The notes: generated by a model from the letters alone, not told the origin. DNA of 64,000 nt from Pseudoalteromonas sp. EB27 (GCF_001974875.1 NZ_MTQD01000015.1:62001-126000), one strand, 5' to 3'. Shown: positions 1-9,650, counted from the first letter of the stretch. Numbers and translations are program-made.

Positions 1-2
1 AT

Positions 3-1574
3 GGCCCATATAAACGCTTTGTTATACGTTGTGTTGAATGGCGTTGGTCAGTGCTATTTTCATTTATTGCTCTATTAATCGTAACCTTTGCTTTAATCTC
101 ATCAAATCAAGTTCGTACCGGGTTTATGCCAAAGATCCCGCATGACTACCCGCAAATAAATCTAGAAATGAATGACAATGTATCAGACATACAAACAATA
201 AATGCTATTCGTGAAATAGAAGCGATGGTGATTGCGATTGATGAAGATACCGAACGCAAATATGGTCAAAAACTCATAAGAGATATTTTAGTATTTAACC
301 AAGGGCGAACTGAAGCACAAGTGCTTGTTCCCCTTGTTGATGAAAGTATAAGGCCTTATAACGCGTTTGAATTATCACGACGTTGGCGCGAGGCGATGCC
401 CGATATTGCCGGTGTTAAATCATTAACCATTTATGATGATGTAAATGGAGGGAGCAGTGACGGCGAATTTGGTTATTTATTATATGGCTCTGATATTGAT
501 ACATTAAATAATGCAGGACGTCGTTTTATAGAGTTGCTGCAACAGCAAGAAGGTTTGTTTGATATTAGCTCAACAATAGATCCTGCAAGTAAAGAAGTGC
601 AAATGAGCCTAAAACCGGTCGCTTACGACTTAGGTTTAGACTTAGCTTCTATTGCAAATCAAGTTGGAGCAAGCTTTTACGGTGGTGAGGCTCAACGTGT
701 TATTCGCCGAGGCGAGGAAGTACGTGTAATGGTGCGTTACCCTAAACTGACTCGAGAGGCATTTTCGTCACTTAAGCATGCGGTTGTTACTACCCCGCAG
801 GGCCGTGAAGTACTGCTTGGTGATGTAGTTGAACTTACTGAAACACCAGGCATTAGTTATATCCGCCGTGAAGGGGGCTATCGTACTGTGTATGTTTATG
901 GAAACATAGATGAAGAAGTGATTGAGCCAAACGAAGTTGTAGATCAAATTAAAGAAAAGCTACTACCACAACTTAAAGAAGAATATCCAAGTGTTAAGTC
1001 AGAACTAGGTGGCGCCATTGAAGAGCAACAAGATCAGGCTAATCAGCAGAAGATGTTTTTCTTCGGCGGTATGATTTTGGTGTATGTTTTATTAGCCGTA
1101 CCCCTTAAGAGTTATGCGCAACCACTTATTGTTATGTCGGTGATTCCATTTAGCTTAACGGGAGCAATATGGGGGCATTACTGGTTTGGTTTGGATATAA
1201 CTTTAATGTCTGGCTTTGGTATTATTGCAGCAGCAGGGGTGGTTATAAACGACTCACTCGTTATGACCGATTATGTGAATCAAGCCCGTAAAACAGGTGT
1301 TAGTATTAAAAATGCTGTAATAGATGCCGGTTGTGCTCGATTCAGACCTATATTACTTACTTCAATTACTACATTTGCAGGTGTATTGCCCATTATGTTT
1401 GAAACAAGCCTGCAGGCTAAGTTTGTAATACCTATGGCGGTAGCACTTGGCTTTGCTGTTATGTTTGCAACGTTAATAACGCTTATATTAGTACCGTGTT
1501 TATATATTATTCTAGGTGATATTGGTGCCGTATTTAAACGCCCATTTAAAAGCCGAGCTGTGAAAGTCTCGTAG
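3..1574 (+). CDS. RND-family efflux transporter, C-terminal part (5' truncated)
   Basis: Inner-membrane pump subunit of the resistance-nodulation-division superfamily, which uses the proton gradient to expel substrates through a periplasmic adaptor and an outer-membrane channel. The reading frame is open to the left edge (first full codon at base 3), so the N-terminal half lies outside the window. A GTG at 51 is internal and not a real start. Visible parts are one transmembrane helix followed by the large periplasmic porter/docking region (about 310 residues), then the closing block of membrane helices with the family-typical C-terminal stretch (GCARFRPILLTSITTFAGVLP). Substrate and adaptor cannot be told from this fragment. 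A hairpin terminator follows directly. Confidence 0.9.
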   Translation, partial: GPYKRFVIRCVEWRWSVLFSFIALLIVTFALISSNQVRTGFMPKIPHDYPQINLEMNDNVSDIQTINAIREIEAMVIAIDEDTERKYGQKLIRDILVFNQGRTEAQVLVPLVDESIRPYNAFELSRRWREAMPDIAGVKSLTIYDDVNGGSSDGEFGYLLYGSDIDTLNNAGRRFIELLQQQEGLFDISSTIDPASKEVQMSLKPVAYDLGLDLASIANQVGASFYGGEAQRVIRRGEEVRVMVRYPKLTREAFSSLKHAVVTTPQGREVLLGDVVELTETPGISYIRREGGYRTVYVYGNIDEEVIEPNEVVDQIKEKLLPQLKEEYPSVKSELGGAIEEQQDQANQQKMFFFGGMILVYVLLAVPLKSYAQPLIVMSVIPFSLTGAIWGHYWFGLDITLMSGFGIIAAAGVVINDSLVMTDYVNQARKTGVSIKNAVIDAGCARFRPILLTSITTFAGVLPIMFETSLQAKFVIPMAVALGFAVMFATLITLILVPCLYIILGDIGAVFKRPFKSRAVKVS

Positions 1575-1587
1575 ATAAAAAGCATAA

Positions 1588-1624
1588 AAAAAGCACTGAC
1601 CGTTATTAACGCTCAGTGCTTTTT
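1588..1624. terminator. Bidirectional intrinsic terminator
   Basis: Inverted repeat AAAGCACTGA / TCAGTGCTTT with A-rich and T-rich flanks. It lies between the convergent RND pump gene (plus) and the cytochrome gene (minus), and both strands carry a terminal T run, so it can serve both. Confidence 0.8.
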
Positions 1625-1652
1625 ATTGTTGTTAAACTGGCTACAACAATAA

Positions 1653-2105
1653 TTAATCTTTAAATTGCTTATGACAATCTTTACAGCCTTTAGCCCATGC
1701 GCCAAAAGCTTTACCAATTACGGCTTTATCGCCCGATTGAGCAGCTAACGCTAGCTTATCTGCATTTGCTGCAAAAGCATTCGCTTTTTCAACAAAGGTT
1801 GCATTTTCGGCCCAAACAGCAGCAAGTGCAGCTGTGTCGCCTTTATCTGTCCCTTCGTAAAACGCTTCCCATGGCATTTTTGAAAGTGCAGCAGCGTTGT
1901 TAGCACGCATTTTAAATTGCTCTGCGTCAAAAGGTACTTTACCTTTTAGCATTGCGCCCATGTCACCAATTTGTACTGAGATCATTGAAAACGCTGCTTG
2001 GCGGTATTCAATCGCGTCACTTGGTTCTTTAAATGCAGAATTTGCCGATACACTAAGTGCACATGTAGCTAATGCTATACCTGCTAATACTTTTTTCAAT
2101 TTCAT
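1653..2105 (-). CDS. Cytochrome c' / c556 family protein
   Basis: Periplasmic monohaem c-type cytochrome of the four-helix-bundle class II (Cytochrom_C_2 family). The 150-residue protein has a Sec signal peptide (about residues 1-21, ending SVSA-NS) and a single haem attachment motif CKDCH close to the C-terminus, which is the hallmark position for this class. The body is alpha-helical and alanine rich. In this family the haem is often high-spin and binds NO or CO, and roles in nitrosative stress protection or electron transfer have been described. Which one applies here cannot be decided. The gene stands alone, with a terminator shared with the upstream convergent gene. Confidence 0.85.
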   Translation of the reverse strand: MKLKKVLAGIALATCALSVSANSAFKEPSDAIEYRQAAFSMISVQIGDMGAMLKGKVPFDAEQFKMRANNAAALSKMPWEAFYEGTDKGDTAALAAVWAENATFVEKANAFAANADKLALAAQSGDKAVIGKAFGAWAKGCKDCHKQFKD

Positions 2106-2330
2106 GTTTGCCCCTTTTAAAGTAATTGTTAATCCTGTTCTATATTAGCTTCTTTGAATGTTCAAGTTAATATATGTGCTTAATAATTGTTTCTTTAACT
2201 AAGCATACAACGATTACTCTATCGTTACATCTATTGTCTTTATTGTTAATGACTGTAAACACCTCGTTGTTATTTTTATTCCTGTTGTGTAACGTCACAC
2301 CATCATAAAAATAACTAACAAAGAGAGTTT

Positions 2331-4664
2331 ATGAAAAATAATATTTTTAAAATGTCAGCATTGTCTGCTGCAATAGTGGTTTCACTTTCTGGTTGTGGAA
2401 GTAGTGATGACGATAATAAAAACAGCGTACCATTAGTTACTGACGTAGCGCCTAAAGCGAGCGATGTAGTTGTTGTAGATTTAAAACAATGGATCCCTGT
2501 TACTGCAGAATTTAAAGCCAGCGATAACGATGGCGATGCTCTTACATTTAGCTTCACTGAAAACGGTGAAGAAGTGGTTGCAGAAGATGGCGTATTCACA
2601 TTTAGTCACGGTACTCTAACTGTAGAGGGAACATCATTTACTTATGTTCCAATGACGGATGATGATGCAGTTATTGATTACACTGTAAACGCAAATGGTA
2701 AAACGGCTTCTGCGCAAATAAGCATTTCAGGAGTTGTTGGTGACCCATTAGCAAATCAACAATGGCACCTAAATAATACAGGCCAAAAAGCATACTCATT
2801 AAGCGATGAAATGAAGCAGGGCTTAGTTAATTTATATGTAAATCTATTTGGCGATACAGAAGAAGAAGCGCAAGCAGATGTTGATGCTAGTTTTGCTAAT
2901 GCAGAAGCTACAGGTTTGGTTGCTGGTGAAGATATGAATGTAACAGCCGCTTATGCTCAAGGCGTTACAGGAGCTGGTGTAACTGCTGTTGTTGTTGATT
3001 CGGGTATGGAAATTCGCCACGAAGATTTAGTAGATAACGTATTACCAAATCGTTCTTTAAACCTTAACGCTGAAGCGCTAGATCGTACAGACCCTACAAG
3101 TACATCAAACAGTGGTGACCACGGAACAAGTGTTGCCGGCTTAATTGCAGCAAAAGGTTGGAATGGCAAAGGCGGCCGTGGTGTTGCACCTGATGCAGGC
3201 TTAATCGGTATGAACTACCTTGGTGGAGATAAAGTAGCACAAACTGATTTACTTGCTCATGGCTTCCCTGGTAGTGGTATTAGTACGTCTGAAAATATTT
3301 CAGCCTTTAACCGTAGTTACGGTATTACGTTCCCTACGTTTATCGGTTATTCAGAGCTAGATGAAGCAATTGAGTCTTACCCTAACCTTAACCTTCGTGA
3401 CGGTAAAGGTGCGCTAAATATGAAATCTAGCGGTAACTCATTTGAAGATGGTGGCGATGAAGGTTCTTTATGTGCTGACAATGGTGCAAATGACTTAGGT
3501 TTAACTTGTTATAATGGCGCTTTTGAGCCAAGCCAAGGCCACCCTTATTATTTAAGTGTTGCTGCAGTAAATGCTAATGGTAAACATACTAGCTATTCTA
3601 CAGCGGGCGCTAACGTAATGGTGTCGGCTCCAGCGGGTGAGTATGGTCGTTTTGCTCCTGCAATGGTAACAACCGATCAAATGACTTGTATTAATGGTTA
3701 TTCAGGTTTTAATGGTGGTTCTATTGCAGCATGGGCTGCTGCTTACGGTGAAGAGTTTGCTGCAAGTCAATATCCATTTAACTACCCAGGCCATGCAGAC
3801 AATGCAAGCTGTAACTATACTTCAACGTTTAATGGTACATCATCTGCTGCGCCAAATGCATCGGGCGTGGTATCGTTAATTCTTTCGGCTAATCCAGATT
3901 TAACATGGCGTGACGTTCGCCATATCCTTGCATCAACTAGCACTTTAATAGATGCAGATAATGCTGCTGTTAAATTAACAGTTGGTGAAGGCGAATTTGT
4001 TGCTCACGACGGTTGGATTGAAAACTCTGCCGGTTATAACTTCAATAACTTATATGGTTTTGGTCGTGCTGATGCTGGAGCTGCGGTTTCTATGGCGAAG
4101 GCTTACGATGTTTCTTTAGGTGAACAAGTTATTACTCAGTGGAGCGGTGTTGGTTCAGTAATTGCTGAAGACGCACTTGCACTAGAAATTCCAGATAACA
4201 GTGCAACGGGTCTTACACAAGAAATTGAAGTGACTGAAGAGCTAAGCATTGAAGCAATGCAATTTAAGTTTGATGTAAGTAATGCTGAAATGGGCTTTGG
4301 CTTAAGCGATGGCACACAAACTTCAGCCGGAACAGATTTAGCTATAGAAGTTACATCGCCAGCGGGTACAAGAAGTGTATTACTGTCATCTAAGCAAGCT
4401 TTATTCTACCCAGCATATAGTTTCACTAGCAGTTGGAGTGTTGGCTATATACTAAAAGATGCAGTAATGCTTTCAAATGCGTTTTATGGTGAGTCGACTA
4501 AAGGCACTTGGACAGTTCGTTTACTAGATACGAGCGCAGATAGCTATGCACTTAGTAAAGGTGATGACAATGGTTTAGGTGTAGTAGGTATTAGCAATAA
4601 TAGTTCAGCAAGTGTTTTAGAGGGTGTGTCTTTACGCGCATTCGGTCACGCAGGTCAAGAGTAA
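2331..4664 (+). CDS. Kexin-like S8 serine protease lipoprotein with P domain
   Basis: Secreted subtilisin-family endopeptidase, 777 residues. The N-terminus is a lipoprotein signal with lipobox LSGC (Cys22), followed by a Ser/Asp-rich linker and a cadherin/Ig-like segment (about 40-135). The catalytic domain opens with QQWHLNNTGQ (about 143), typical of the kexin branch. The triad is Asp223 (VVDSGMEIRHEDL), His264 (GDHGTSVAG) and Ser504 (NGTSSAAPNASG), with oxyanion-hole Asn369 (SSGN). A P-type beta domain (about 620-770) closes the protein. No inhibitory I9 propeptide is visible; the short gene 5 bp downstream probably supplies the folding helper. It resembles the Aeromonas sobria protease ASP, which is soluble rather than lipid anchored. 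A purine-rich site (AGAGAG) precedes the ATG. Confidence 0.9.
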   Translation: MKNNIFKMSALSAAIVVSLSGCGSSDDDNKNSVPLVTDVAPKASDVVVVDLKQWIPVTAEFKASDNDGDALTFSFTENGEEVVAEDGVFTFSHGTLTVEGTSFTYVPMTDDDAVIDYTVNANGKTASAQISISGVVGDPLANQQWHLNNTGQKAYSLSDEMKQGLVNLYVNLFGDTEEEAQADVDASFANAEATGLVAGEDMNVTAAYAQGVTGAGVTAVVVDSGMEIRHEDLVDNVLPNRSLNLNAEALDRTDPTSTSNSGDHGTSVAGLIAAKGWNGKGGRGVAPDAGLIGMNYLGGDKVAQTDLLAHGFPGSGISTSENISAFNRSYGITFPTFIGYSELDEAIESYPNLNLRDGKGALNMKSSGNSFEDGGDEGSLCADNGANDLGLTCYNGAFEPSQGHPYYLSVAAVNANGKHTSYSTAGANVMVSAPAGEYGRFAPAMVTTDQMTCINGYSGFNGGSIAAWAAAYGEEFAASQYPFNYPGHADNASCNYTSTFNGTSSAAPNASGVVSLILSANPDLTWRDVRHILASTSTLIDADNAAVKLTVGEGEFVAHDGWIENSAGYNFNNLYGFGRADAGAAVSMAKAYDVSLGEQVITQWSGVGSVIAEDALALEIPDNSATGLTQEIEVTEELSIEAMQFKFDVSNAEMGFGLSDGTQTSAGTDLAIEVTSPAGTRSVLLSSKQALFYPAYSFTSSWSVGYILKDAVMLSNAFYGESTKGTWTVRLLDTSADSYALSKGDDNGLGVVGISNNSSASVLEGVSLRAFGHAGQE

Positions 4665-4669
4665 GGATT

Positions 4670-5209
4670 ATGAAAATGAAAGTTAATAAATTAATCGTAT
4701 TAAGTGCTGCTGCGTGTATTTCTTTAAGCGCTACGGCAAACACAAGCTTTGATAAAGAGCTTCAACTACCAAAGAAGCAAGCATCTAGCTTAAAGTATAC
4801 TAAAGCTGATTTTGGTTCTTATAAAGTAGAGAGAAATTTGAGCCTAGTACCATCAAGTGTTGCTGCCGATGAGCATGTAGTTATGCAAAAAGGCGACATG
4901 GCGGTTGTTAATGTTGCAAGTACATCTGATGTAGTAACTAAAGGGTCATTAGTTCGTAATATTCTTACTAATAACTTAAGTTCTTTATCGGGTAATATTA
5001 CGGTACTTTTAAAAGATGGTATTACTGCTAGCGACATTGCTGCAGCGGCTGGATTAAAAGTAGTGTCTGTATTTCCTGGTACTAAGATTGCCGTTTTAGC
5101 AGTGAATGATGGACAAGATATTTTAATTGCAGCAGAGCAGTTAAATGCTTCAGGTTATGCTAAAGAAGCTAGAATTGAAGTGCTAGAGACTATTTATACT
5201 GCACAATAA
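4670..5209 (+). CDS. Putative external chaperone of the upstream protease (ASP ORF2-like)
   Basis: Exported 179-residue protein with a Sec signal peptide (cleavage near ATA-NTS, residue 23). It starts 5 bp after the stop of the S8 protease, so the two are almost certainly cotranslated. The C-terminal half (about 105-179) has the alternating beta-alpha-beta pattern of a protease propeptide-like fold and ends in a short tail (EVLETIYTAQ). In Aeromonas sobria the kexin-like protease ASP depends on a separately encoded ORF2 protein from the same position, which aids folding and blocks the active site with its C-terminus. Assignment here rests on position, size and general resemblance, not on an alignment. 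It could instead be an immunity-type inhibitor. Confidence 0.6.
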   Translation: MKMKVNKLIVLSAAACISLSATANTSFDKELQLPKKQASSLKYTKADFGSYKVERNLSLVPSSVAADEHVVMQKGDMAVVNVASTSDVVTKGSLVRNILTNNLSSLSGNITVLLKDGITASDIAAAAGLKVVSVFPGTKIAVLAVNDGQDILIAAEQLNASGYAKEARIEVLETIYTAQ

Positions 5210-5237
5210 GTTATTTTATTAAATAAGCTTATTTAAT

Positions 5238-5274
5238 AAAAACCCCGAGTAACATTAGTTGCTCGGGGTTTTTT
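5238..5274 (+). terminator. Intrinsic terminator of the protease-chaperone operon
   Basis: GC-rich stem CCCCGAG...CTCGGGG with a T6 tail, 30 bp after the chaperone gene. The A run on the other side could also serve the convergent DUF2721 gene. Confidence 0.85.
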
Positions 5275-5282
5275 ATAAAAAA

Positions 5283-5753
5283 TTAATCATTTATATCAAT
5301 ATCTGCAAATATCATCCCGCGACGCATGCTGCGGGTTGCTAAGAATACCTCACCAAGTAACGACATAAATGCACATATAAGCAATGCCATCGCTGCTACA
5401 AAACAACAAGCAATGGTCACGCTTAAGTTAATTGATTGAATGTGCGACAAGAATAAAAACATAACCACAGCACATACAAGTAAGGCGCTTAATACGCTTA
5501 AGCTGAAAGCAATATGTATACATCGAGATCTTTTTAATAAGGCGCGCAGCTCTGTTGCTAGCGACTTATTAAAATCGTCATCTGTATTTACTTTTAATCT
5601 TCGCTCAAGTAAGCGCGCTCTGTCGGTAATTCGTGCTAAGCGATTAGATAAAACACCTAAAGTTGCTGCTATACCTGTGATTAAAAATACGGGAGCAACG
5701 GCCGTTTGAATTACTTTTGCCATAGTTAAAATGTTAATTACTTCGCTATTCAT
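5283..5753 (-). CDS. DUF2721 family inner-membrane protein
   Basis: Small membrane protein of 156 residues, matching the pattern of the DUF2721 family. An N-terminal helix (about residues 12-35) is followed by the conserved basic amphipathic segment (SNRLARITDRARLLERRL). Two hydrophobic helices follow (about 78-101 and 108-135). The function of the family is unknown. The start is supported by AAGGG five bases before the ATG. It stands alone, convergent with the protease operon and divergent from the oligopeptidase gene. Confidence 0.75.
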   Translation of the reverse strand: MNSEVINILTMAKVIQTAVAPVFLITGIAATLGVLSNRLARITDRARLLERRLKVNTDDDFNKSLATELRALLKRSRCIHIAFSLSVLSALLVCAVVMFLFLSHIQSINLSVTIACCFVAAMALLICAFMSLLGEVFLATRSMRRGMIFADIDIND

Positions 5754-5944
5754 TACTACCCTTAATCAGTTGAGCTTAAAAGTGATTTATATACTTACAG
5801 AGTACCTGATGTAGGCTTATTAAGAAAAGAGGAATCACGTTGATTTATTTTACATAGCTTCACAAACTAAATCACAACACAGGTTATTTTTAGGTATATT
5901 TAATTACTTAATAAAAAATAAAAATATAACAAGGACTTTGACTG

Positions 5945-8119
5945 ATGAAACGTACCCCATTCGCACTCGCTGCACTATCACTCGCTATTTTAAGTGGCTG
6001 TAACCAAGCCCCAGAAGAAACTCAAAAAAATAATACACAAGTTAAAACAGTTCAAGTAGTCCAAGTTGTTGCCCCGGTTGCTAAAAAAGTGCCACATGAA
6101 ATGACTATTCATGGTGATACACGTATAGATGATTACTATTGGCTGCGTGATGATGAACGTAAAGCGCCAGAGGTAATTAACTATTTAGAAGCTGAAAATA
6201 CATACACTGATGCAATGCTTGCACATACTAAAACGCTACAAAGCGAATTGTTTGAAGAGCTAAAAGGGCGTATTCAAAAAGACGATGATTCAGTCCCAGT
6301 TAAAAACGGTGATTATTTTTACTCAACGCAAACACGTGGCGATAACGAATACACTACTTACTTACGCAGCAGCGATTTTGCAGGTACCGATCAGCAAGTT
6401 ATTTTAGATGTAAATGAGCTTGCTAAAGGTCATGATTATTATGCGGTAAGTGGCTTAGATGTAAGCCCGAATGGCAATTTAATGGCTTATGGCGAAGATA
6501 CTGTTAGCCGTCGTATTTATAGCATAAAAATAAAAGACTTAACTACCGGTAAATTACTCGAAGACACACTTGAAGGCACTAACGGTGGCATTGTGTGGGC
6601 AAACGATAATAAAACGGTTTACTACATTAAAAAAGATTTACAAACTCTACTAGGTTACCAAGTTTATCGTCATACATTAGGTACACCGCAAGCTGATGAC
6701 GAGCTAATATACGAAGAGACTGATACCAGTTACTACATGGGTATGAGTAAAAGCAAAGATGAGTCAGAAATTTATATTTGGCACAGCAGCACGGCCGCAT
6801 CAGGCGTATCGGTATTAAGTGCTGATGATACCAAAGCAATGCCTAAACGCTTAATTGAACGCGAAGCAGGGCTTGAATATGGGATTTCTAAACTAGGGAA
6901 TACTTACTACATTGTAACTAACTTAGATGCTGTAAATTTTCAGCTGATGAAAGTTGATATTGATAAAGCAAGCGACAAAGCAAATTGGCAAAGTGTGATC
7001 CCAGCGCGCGATGATATTAAACTAGAAGGCATTGATTTATTTAATGACTACTTAGTTTATCAAGAACGTGAAATGGGCCAATCAAAGTTGATTGCGCGTA
7101 ATTTAAAAACGGGTAAAGAGTTACCACTGAGCTTTAACGACAGCGCTTATACAATTGGTACTTATGGCAATAACGATATAGATAGCAGCACGCTACGTGT
7201 TTACTACACAAGCATGACCACTCCAAGCTCATCGTACGATGTAGATTTAACGACTGGCGATAAAACGCTTCTTAAGCAACAGGTTGTATTAGGTGATTTT
7301 GATGCTGACAATTACGCTTCAGAGCGTATTTTTGTAACAGCACGCGATGGCATTAAAGTACCAGTAAGCTTAGTTTACCGTAAAGATACGTTTAAAAAAG
7401 ATGGCGCTAACCCGCTACTGCAATATGGTTATGGGTCGTACGGTGCAACCATGGATCCAACGTTCTCAAGCTCACGTTTGAGCTTGTTAGACCGTGGCTT
7501 TGTATTTGCAATTGCCCATGTCCGTGGCTCGCAAATGTTAGGTCGTCCTTGGTACGAAGATGGTAAGCTACTCACTAAAAAGAATACGTTTAACGACTTT
7601 GTTGACGTAACTAAAGCATTGGTTTCTCAAAAGTATGGCGCAAAAGATGAAATATTTGCGTTAGGCGGCAGTGCTGGTGGCTTACTAATGGGCGCAGTGG
7701 CAAACCAAGCGCCTGAGCTTTATAAAGGCATGGTTGCTGCGGTACCGTTTGTAGATGTAGTTACAACGATGCTTGATGCAAGTATTCCGCTTACAACAAA
7801 TGAATACGATGAATGGGGTAACCCAAACGAAAAGGCGTATTACGATTACATGCTGTCTTATTCGCCATATGACCAAGTATCTAAGCAAGCGTATCCTAAT
7901 ATGCTAGTAACGACGGGCCTGCACGACTCACAAGTTCAATACTTTGAACCTGCAAAATGGGTTGCTAAGCTGCGTGACTATAAAACTGATGATAATAAGT
8001 TATTATTTAAAATAGATATGGAAGCAGGGCATGGCGGCGCATCGGGTCGCTTTAAACGCTTAGAAGATACCGCGCTAAACTATGCATTTATGCTTGATTT
8101 AGCGGGTATTAAAAAGTAA
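5945..8119 (+). CDS. Oligopeptidase B-like S9A peptidase, lipoprotein
   Basis: Serine oligopeptidase of the prolyl oligopeptidase superfamily, 724 residues. A seven-bladed propeller region (about 100-440) precedes an alpha/beta-hydrolase domain (about 450-720). The catalytic triad is Ser576 (GGSAGG), Asp661 (GLHDSQV) and His696 (EAGHGG). The WLRDDE motif near residue 65 and the NEYDEWGNP segment resemble oligopeptidase B, which cleaves short peptides after Lys or Arg. Unlike cytosolic PtrB, this protein begins with a lipoprotein signal (LSGC, Cys19) and a Gln/Val-rich linker, so it is probably anchored in the envelope and trims peptides in the periplasm or at the surface. AAGGA lies upstream of the ATG. 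Confidence 0.88.
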   Translation: MKRTPFALAALSLAILSGCNQAPEETQKNNTQVKTVQVVQVVAPVAKKVPHEMTIHGDTRIDDYYWLRDDERKAPEVINYLEAENTYTDAMLAHTKTLQSELFEELKGRIQKDDDSVPVKNGDYFYSTQTRGDNEYTTYLRSSDFAGTDQQVILDVNELAKGHDYYAVSGLDVSPNGNLMAYGEDTVSRRIYSIKIKDLTTGKLLEDTLEGTNGGIVWANDNKTVYYIKKDLQTLLGYQVYRHTLGTPQADDELIYEETDTSYYMGMSKSKDESEIYIWHSSTAASGVSVLSADDTKAMPKRLIEREAGLEYGISKLGNTYYIVTNLDAVNFQLMKVDIDKASDKANWQSVIPARDDIKLEGIDLFNDYLVYQEREMGQSKLIARNLKTGKELPLSFNDSAYTIGTYGNNDIDSSTLRVYYTSMTTPSSSYDVDLTTGDKTLLKQQVVLGDFDADNYASERIFVTARDGIKVPVSLVYRKDTFKKDGANPLLQYGYGSYGATMDPTFSSSRLSLLDRGFVFAIAHVRGSQMLGRPWYEDGKLLTKKNTFNDFVDVTKALVSQKYGAKDEIFALGGSAGGLLMGAVANQAPELYKGMVAAVPFVDVVTTMLDASIPLTTNEYDEWGNPNEKAYYDYMLSYSPYDQVSKQAYPNMLVTTGLHDSQVQYFEPAKWVAKLRDYKTDDNKLLFKIDMEAGHGGASGRFKRLEDTALNYAFMLDLAGIKK

Positions 8120-8152
8120 TTAATTTATATATTTAAAATAAATAAAAAATGT

Positions 8153-8183
8153 AAGGTGCTTTTTAAGAAAGCACCTTTTTTTG
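8153..8183 (+). terminator. Intrinsic terminator after the oligopeptidase gene
   Basis: Stem AAGGTGCTTT / AAAGCACCTT followed by T7. It overlaps the last codons of the convergent histidine kinase gene. Confidence 0.85.
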
Positions 8184-9650
8184 TGGCAAGTTAAAGCTAA
8201 ACATAGTGCCTTTACCAATTTCACTTTGTACGTAAATTTCGCTATCCATCAGTTTTAATAACCCTCTGCAAATAGCCAATCCTAAACCACCTTGCTGGCG
8301 CCCTTCTTTATTAGAATTACTTGCTTGGTAATGCGGGTCAAAAATAGCATTCAGCTCATCTTCTTTTATGCCTACACCAGTATCGGATACATGCACAAAT
8401 AGTTGATTATCGTCACTGCGTTTTACATGTACGGCAATGCTGCCGCCGCGAGGAGTATGCCTAATTGCGTTATCAATTAAGTTGCTTAACACGCGCTCTA
8501 ATTTAGCTATATCGGCAACCACAGGGAAATCACAAATTGCGGGCTCTACCGATAAACTAATACCTTTTTTATCAACGGCTAAACTGAATTTTGCGATGCA
8601 ATCGTAAATTAGCTCACCTAAATTAAAGGTTTCTTTGTTTATGCTTATTTCGCCATTTTCTAAGTGAGCAAGCTCAAATATTTGCTCTATGAGTAGCTTT
8701 AATTGCCCGCAATTATTAAGCGATACCTGCAAGTATTCTTGCTGCTCTTGTTTACTTAGTTGTTCACCCGACTGATTTAATACTTCTAAAAACCCCTGCA
8801 AGGAGGCAAGTGGTGTACGTAGGTCGTGCGAGAGATGAGTTAGCAACTCTTTGCGTTGTTTATCGCCTTGTTCAAGCGCTTTAAACTGCTCGTTAATGCG
8901 CGTTAGCATGGCTTGAATACTTCGCCCTAAACTATGCACTTCGTTACTTTTTTGCGTTGAGTAGTTACTTAGCTTGGTGTCGGTAAGGCTGTAGTTTGCG
9001 GCTTCAATATTACTAACATCGCGTGCTAAGCGCTGAATTGGGTTGGTAAAAAAGCGTAGCAAAATTAGCATCGCAATAAATAAAAATGCGAGTGCAGAGC
9101 CAAGCCATAAAGCGGCTAGCCATAACTTATCATTATTTTTTACAGTGCTTAGTGAGGTGTCGTAAGCCTCACCACCAATGATTACATATAAATAACCTTG
9201 TAACTTATCGTGATTAAATACTGGCGCGGCTGAAAATATTTTTTGTTGCTCTTTATTACGAGGATTATCACCATAAATAGGTGCGGCGCTTGGGTCGTTA
9301 ATCAGTCTTTTTAAAGGCGTTAAACTAATATGTGTGCGTTTAACTTTACCCGGCTTTGCTGAGTAAGTAAGAATTTTTCCGGTTTCGTCTACAAAATAAA
9401 ATTCAAACGCCGGGCCTAATAACATTAAGGTATGAAATAGGTTTTCAAGCGCTTTATAGTCGTAAACACCTTCTTTTATTAATGGATTATCTTGTACTAA
9501 ATGCTCAGCTAACGCTAAGTGCAGGTTTTGTTCTGCATGGTGCTTTGAAGTCAGTTCTAATTGCTTGCTCCAACCGTAAACTAGGGCACAAATAAAACAA
9601 AAAATTACGACGAGCGATATAGCTAATTTTTGATACAAAGATAATTTCAT
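8163..9650 (-). CDS. Sensor histidine kinase (two-component)
   Basis: Membrane sensor kinase, 495 residues, partner of the OmpR-type regulator that ends 10 bp upstream. The topology is classical: TM1 (about 9-27), a periplasmic sensor domain of about 150 residues (30-175) and TM2 (about 177-199). HAMP (about 199-255) and the dimerisation/phosphoacceptor domain (LLTHLSHDLRTP, phosphorylated His275) follow, then the ATP-binding domain with N (SNLIDNAIRHT), G1 (DTGVG) and G2 (GGLGLAI) boxes. The stimulus is unknown. The two Spondin_N genes upstream on the same strand are candidate targets of the pair. Confidence 0.92.
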   Translation of the reverse strand: MKLSLYQKLAISLVVIFCFICALVYGWSKQLELTSKHHAEQNLHLALAEHLVQDNPLIKEGVYDYKALENLFHTLMLLGPAFEFYFVDETGKILTYSAKPGKVKRTHISLTPLKRLINDPSAAPIYGDNPRNKEQQKIFSAAPVFNHDKLQGYLYVIIGGEAYDTSLSTVKNNDKLWLAALWLGSALAFLFIAMLILLRFFTNPIQRLARDVSNIEAANYSLTDTKLSNYSTQKSNEVHSLGRSIQAMLTRINEQFKALEQGDKQRKELLTHLSHDLRTPLASLQGFLEVLNQSGEQLSKQEQQEYLQVSLNNCGQLKLLIEQIFELAHLENGEISINKETFNLGELIYDCIAKFSLAVDKKGISLSVEPAICDFPVVADIAKLERVLSNLIDNAIRHTPRGGSIAVHVKRSDDNQLFVHVSDTGVGIKEDELNAIFDPHYQASNSNKEGRQQGGLGLAICRGLLKLMDSEIYVQSEIGKGTMFSFNLPQKKVLS

